In this document: piece after piece, positions 61,088 through 64,000 of the stretch
How positions within the stretch are numbered: the stretch's first letter is position 1
Layout: the number at the start of each line of letters is the position of its first letter
NCBI GenBank assembly: GCA_003353945.1
Contig: PIVM01000011.1
Span: 1 to 64,000, forward strand
Direction: 5' to 3'
DNA from: Gammaproteobacteria bacterium
GTDB lineage: Bacteria > Pseudomonadota > Gammaproteobacteria > Pseudomonadales > PIVM01
Length of the DNA: 64,000 nucleotides
Translations under genes and position numbers: made by a program
The notes under the pieces: generated by a model
Told to the model about the DNA's origin: nothing
Seen by the model: the letters and a program-made list of their open reading frames with translations, nothing else
Databases searched by the model: none

Positions 61088-62011
61088 GTGGAAACCAGAG
61101 AACAGATTGCCAAACAGCTCTATACAATTCGCGATTATATGCGCTGGGCTGTTAGCTTATTCCACCAGGCTGATTTGTATTATGGCCATGGAACTGACAA
61201 TCCCTGGGACGAAGCGCTGCAATTAGTCTTGCATGCCTTGCATTTGCCGCCGGAGATAGTTCCAGAGATACTTGATGCTCGATTGACACCAGAAGAGCGA
61301 CAGTTATTACTGGTTGTGTTTGAAACCCGCGTGGTAGAGCGAATTCCTGCTCCTTATCTGACAGGAAGGGCGTGGTTTGCGGGCCTGGTTTTCAAGGTAG
61401 ACGAGCGGGTGATTGTTCCTCGTTCACCGATTGCGGAATTGATTGAAAACGAGTTTCAGCCCTGGGTGGGGGATATGCAGGTTTCACGGATATTGGATAT
61501 GTGCACTGGCTGCGGTTGTATAGGCATTGCCAGTGCGGCCTACATGCCCCAGGCAAGTGTTGATCTGCTGGACGTTAGTGTCGAGGCGCTGGAAGTGGCA
61601 ACGATGAACATTGCCTTTCATAGTCTGCAAGATCGGGTGCGAGTTGTGCAATCGGATTTGTTTGATCAGTTGCAACCCCAGCGTGACACCTATGATGTGA
61701 TTGTGTCGAATCCGCCCTATGTTGATGCGCGGGATTTGGCAGTGATGCCGGAGGAATATCATCACGAGCCTGCGTTGGCACTTGAGGCCGGAGAGGATGG
61801 ATTACAACTGGCCAAACAAATATTGCATGAGGCTGTAGACTATTTGAATGCTGATGGGCTCTTGGTGCTTGAAGTGGGCAACAGTGGCATGAACCTGGAA
61901 GAACAATATCCTGATGTGCCATTTACCTGGGTTGAGTTTGCCCGTGGAGGGCAGGGTGTGATGGTTTTGAGTCGAGAAGAACTGTTGCAATATCGGGATT
62001 TGTTTGCATAA
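61088..62011 (+). CDS. prmB: Ribosomal protein L3 N5-glutamine methyltransferase
   Basis: The 307-residue methyltransferase has the SAM motif RILDMCTGCGCIGIASA and the substrate-binding SNPPYVDARDLAVMPEEY. The NPPY and the (A/V)MPEEYHHEPALALE segment are the marks of PrmB rather than PrmC. It starts at GTG, with AGGGGG upstream. It precedes aroC, the usual neighbour in gammaproteobacteria. Confidence 0.96.
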   Translation: METREQIAKQLYTIRDYMRWAVSLFHQADLYYGHGTDNPWDEALQLVLHALHLPPEIVPEILDARLTPEERQLLLVVFETRVVERIPAPYLTGRAWFAGLVFKVDERVIVPRSPIAELIENEFQPWVGDMQVSRILDMCTGCGCIGIASAAYMPQASVDLLDVSVEALEVATMNIAFHSLQDRVRVVQSDLFDQLQPQRDTYDVIVSNPPYVDARDLAVMPEEYHHEPALALEAGEDGLQLAKQILHEAVDYLNADGLLVLEVGNSGMNLEEQYPDVPFTWVEFARGGQGVMVLSREELLQYRDLFA

Positions 62012-62053
62012 CGTATAATCGTGTCTAATGTACTCGTTTCACAGGAATAATGA

Positions 62054-63157
62054 ATGGCCGGTAATACGATTGGAAAGCTGTTTTGCGTGACCACTTTTGG
62101 TGAAAGTCATGGGCTTGCATTAGGGGCGATTGTTGACGGTTGCCCTCCGGGGTTGGCATTGTGTGAAGCAGATTTGCAGACTGATCTGGATCGTCGCAAA
62201 CCCGGCACTTCCAAGTTTACCACTCAACGCAGTGAGGCTGACCAAGTCAAAATACTCTCAGGCGTGTTTGAAGGAAAAACCACTGGTACGCCCATCGGTT
62301 TGTTGATTGAAAACACGGATCAGCGCTCCAAAGACTATAGCGATATCAAAGATATTTTCAGGCCTGCTCACGCTGATTATGCCTATACGCAAAAATATGG
62401 ATATAGAGATTATCGTGGAGGTGGGCGTTCTTCGGCCAGGGAAACCGCTATGCGGGTGGCAGCGGGTGCTGTCGCAAAAAAGTATTTACAACAGCAAGGT
62501 GTGTTGGTTCGGGGTTATCTTTCCCAGTTGGGACCCATCAAGGCGGAAAAGCTGTTATGGGATGAAATCGATAATAATCCGTTTTTCTGCCCTGATCCTG
62601 ATAAAGTGCCTTTAATGGAGCAGTATATGGCGGGCCTCAATAAAGAGGGGAATTCCATCGGTGCAAAAATAACGGTGGTGGCCAGCGGTTTGGCTCCGGG
62701 CTTGGGCGAGCCGGTATTTGATCGCCTGGATGCTGATATTGCCCATGCCCTGATGAGTATTAACGCGGTAAAAGGCGTGGAAGTGGGGGATGGTTTTGAT
62801 GTTATCGAACAAAAAGGCACCTCACACCGGGATGAAATGTCGCCGGAAGGCTTTCTCTCCAATCATGCCGGTGGCGTGGTCGGCGGCATTAGCACGGGTC
62901 AGGATGTCATTGCGCATATTGCATTGAAACCCACATCCAGCCTTAGACTGCCTGGTAAGAGCATTGATCGAGAAGGCAATCAAGTGGAGGTTGTCACAAA
63001 AGGCCGTCACGATCCCTGTGTTGGTATCAGGGCGACGCCGATTGCAGAGGCGATGCTGGCCATTGTGTTAATGGATCATTTGCTGCGTCATCGCGGGCAG
63101 AATTTGGATGTGATCAGCGCAACACCGGTTGTTCCTCCGTCAGTCAAACACGATTAG
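62054..63157 (+). CDS. aroC: Chorismate synthase
   Basis: The 367-residue product shows [32 protein letters not shown], the [19 protein letters not shown] block and the [22 protein letters not shown] segment. It makes chorismate from EPSP, ending the shikimate pathway. All signature regions are present and the length is standard. Confidence 0.98.
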   Translation: MAGNTIGKLFCVTTFGESHGLALGAIVDGCPPGLALCEADLQTDLDRRKPGTSKFTTQRSEADQVKILSGVFEGKTTGTPIGLLIENTDQRSKDYSDIKDIFRPAHADYAYTQKYGYRDYRGGGRSSARETAMRVAAGAVAKKYLQQQGVLVRGYLSQLGPIKAEKLLWDEIDNNPFFCPDPDKVPLMEQYMAGLNKEGNSIGAKITVVASGLAPGLGEPVFDRLDADIAHALMSINAVKGVEVGDGFDVIEQKGTSHRDEMSPEGFLSNHAGGVVGGISTGQDVIAHIALKPTSSLRLPGKSIDREGNQVEVVTKGRHDPCVGIRATPIAEAMLAIVLMDHLLRHRGQNLDVISATPVVPPSVKHD

Positions 63158-63168
63158 GTTTTACCTTG

Positions 63169-64000
63169 ATGATCACAGGGCAGGACAGGCTACCCTACTG
63201 GCGGCTGTCGGGTTTTTATTTCTTCTATTTTGCATTTCTTGGCGCCTGGATTCCTTATTGGAGTCTTTATCTTGAGAATATGGGCTATTCAGCCAAAGCC
63301 ATTGGTCTGATTTCATCGATTGTTCTGGGAACAAAAATCATTGCACCCAGCATTTGGGGTTGGCTGGCGGATCAAAAAAACCAGCGGATGAAAATTATTC
63401 GCCAGGGAGCGCTGCTGGCATTTGTCTGCTTTTTGGGCGTTTTTATTGATTTCGGTCTTGGATGGTTGGTCGTGGTTATCGCCGTTTTCAGTTTTTTCTG
63501 GAATGCGATTCTTGCTCAGTTTGAAGTCATTACACTGTCGCACCTGGATAATCATCATCGTTACAGTCAAATTCGATTGTGGGGATCAGTTGGTTTTATC
63601 GCTACGGTAGCGGGGTTTGGTTATGTTTTTGATGTGGTCAGCATTGACTATCTGCCCTGGATGCTGGCGATCTTATTAGCGAGCATCTGGTTGAGCAGTC
63701 TGTTTGTTGTGGAAAAGATTGCACCGCATACTGAAGAATCGACAGAAGGCTTGCGCAGCATATTGCGCAAACCCGCGGTCATTGCCTTTTTTGTCTGTTG
63801 TTTTCTGCTGCAAGTTGGGCACGGTCCGTACTATACGTTCTTTAGTATTTACCTGGAGGACTTTGGCTATTCTAGAGCCATGATTGGTCAGTTGTGGGGC
63901 TTGGGTGTGTTAGCTGAAGTGGTTCTGTTTGTTTTTATGCATCGTTTGCTATCACGGTTCAGTATTCGACACATTCTGCTCGTGACACTGCTACTGGCCT
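63169..64000 (+). CDS. MFS transporter of the HcaT/3-phenylpropionate type (truncated by window)
   Basis: From ATG 63169 the frame is open to the end (277 codons): MITGQDRLPYWRLSGFYFF, YFAFLGAWIPYWSLYLENMGYS, GLISSIVLGTKIIAPSIWGWLAD, then HHRYSQIRLWGSVGF. The SGFYFFYFAFLGAW start and the IRLWGSVGFI motif are characteristic of the MFS_1-like/HcaT group common beside aroC in gammaproteobacteria. The substrate is unknown. About 100 residues are missing at the C-terminus. Confidence 0.9.
   Translation, partial: MITGQDRLPYWRLSGFYFFYFAFLGAWIPYWSLYLENMGYSAKAIGLISSIVLGTKIIAPSIWGWLADQKNQRMKIIRQGALLAFVCFLGVFIDFGLGWLVVVIAVFSFFWNAILAQFEVITLSHLDNHHRYSQIRLWGSVGFIATVAGFGYVFDVVSIDYLPWMLAILLASIWLSSLFVVEKIAPHTEESTEGLRSILRKPAVIAFFVCCFLLQVGHGPYYTFFSIYLEDFGYSRAMIGQLWGLGVLAEVVLFVFMHRLLSRFSIRHILLVTLLLA

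Noticed and set aside
1..64000. CRISPR arrays, rRNA or tRNA genes, riboswitches, prophage
   Set aside because: No regularly spaced repeats, tRNA or rRNA sequences or phage structural genes were found; the GTAGGGTGCG repeats are irregularly spaced and palindromic.

Overview
The window reads as a chromosomal segment of a free-living Gammaproteobacterium. The right-hand housekeeping genes (tatD, gpsA, sixA, folE, prmB, aroC) and the T6SS gene content suggest a marine or Cellvibrionales/Oceanospirillales-like lineage. That placement is inference from gene content and carries low certainty. The central feature is a complete type VI secretion system (T6SS) of about 35 kb with its cargo genes.

Layout: 1-950 holds the 5' end of an ISAzo13-like transposase (minus strand, running off the window) and probable decayed insertion-sequence debris. 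951-5810 carries two AT-rich polytopic membrane proteins of GT-C type, a DUF4124 periplasmic protein, a DECR-type short-chain dehydrogenase and a long imperfect hairpin. 5853-16468 (minus) encodes tagF-pppA, tssM, tssL (with OmpA domain), tssK, tssJ and an FHA protein. A divergent control region of about 600 bp follows. 17067-28039 (plus) encodes tssA, tssB, tssC, hcp1, tagJ, tssE, tssF, tssG and clpV/tssH. 28337-35224 (plus) is a vgrG-led cargo module: VgrG, a small acidic beta-domain protein, a LysM/peptidoglycan-binding protein, a 786-aa metzincin-like metalloprotease and a HEAT-like lipoprotein. 35404-40434 (minus) is a second cargo region: hcp2, an hcp fragment, a small VgrG-tail-like protein, a PAAR protein, a zinc-ribbon methyltransferase, a DUF1795/DcrB-like protein and a radical SAM protein.

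40718-47272 (minus) encodes a PQQ-dependent dehydrogenase coupled to an unknown lipoprotein, then a large peptidase-MA/beta-propeller/outer-membrane-barrel protein. 47602-49936 (plus) is a receiver-TPR regulator with a minimal histidine kinase. 49959-55917 (minus) holds a small lipoprotein, a 23-aa membrane peptide, copA, nnrS, tatD and an RluA-type pseudouridine synthase. 56021-64000 is housekeeping: e(P4) phosphatase, gpsA, sixA, an alpha/beta hydrolase, DUF4892, folE (minus), prmB, aroC and a truncated MFS transporter.

Three observations matter most. (1) vgrG and hcp2 have near-consensus sigma-54 promoters, each preceded by the same bipartite element GTGACACAG-N16/18-ATGTCACTT. Its distance to the -24 box differs by exactly 10 bp, so the two genes look like a regulon of one enhancer-binding protein. 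(2) The PAAR-linked methyltransferase lies in the same frame as the PAAR gene, one stop codon later. A perfect AGGAGG is followed by an AUC where the start codon should be, and starting there restores a CPxC zinc-ribbon that the first conventional start (GTG) cuts off. (3) Two unusual cargo modules are present: the metzincin/lipoprotein pair, and the PAAR-methyltransferase-DUF1795-radical SAM operon.
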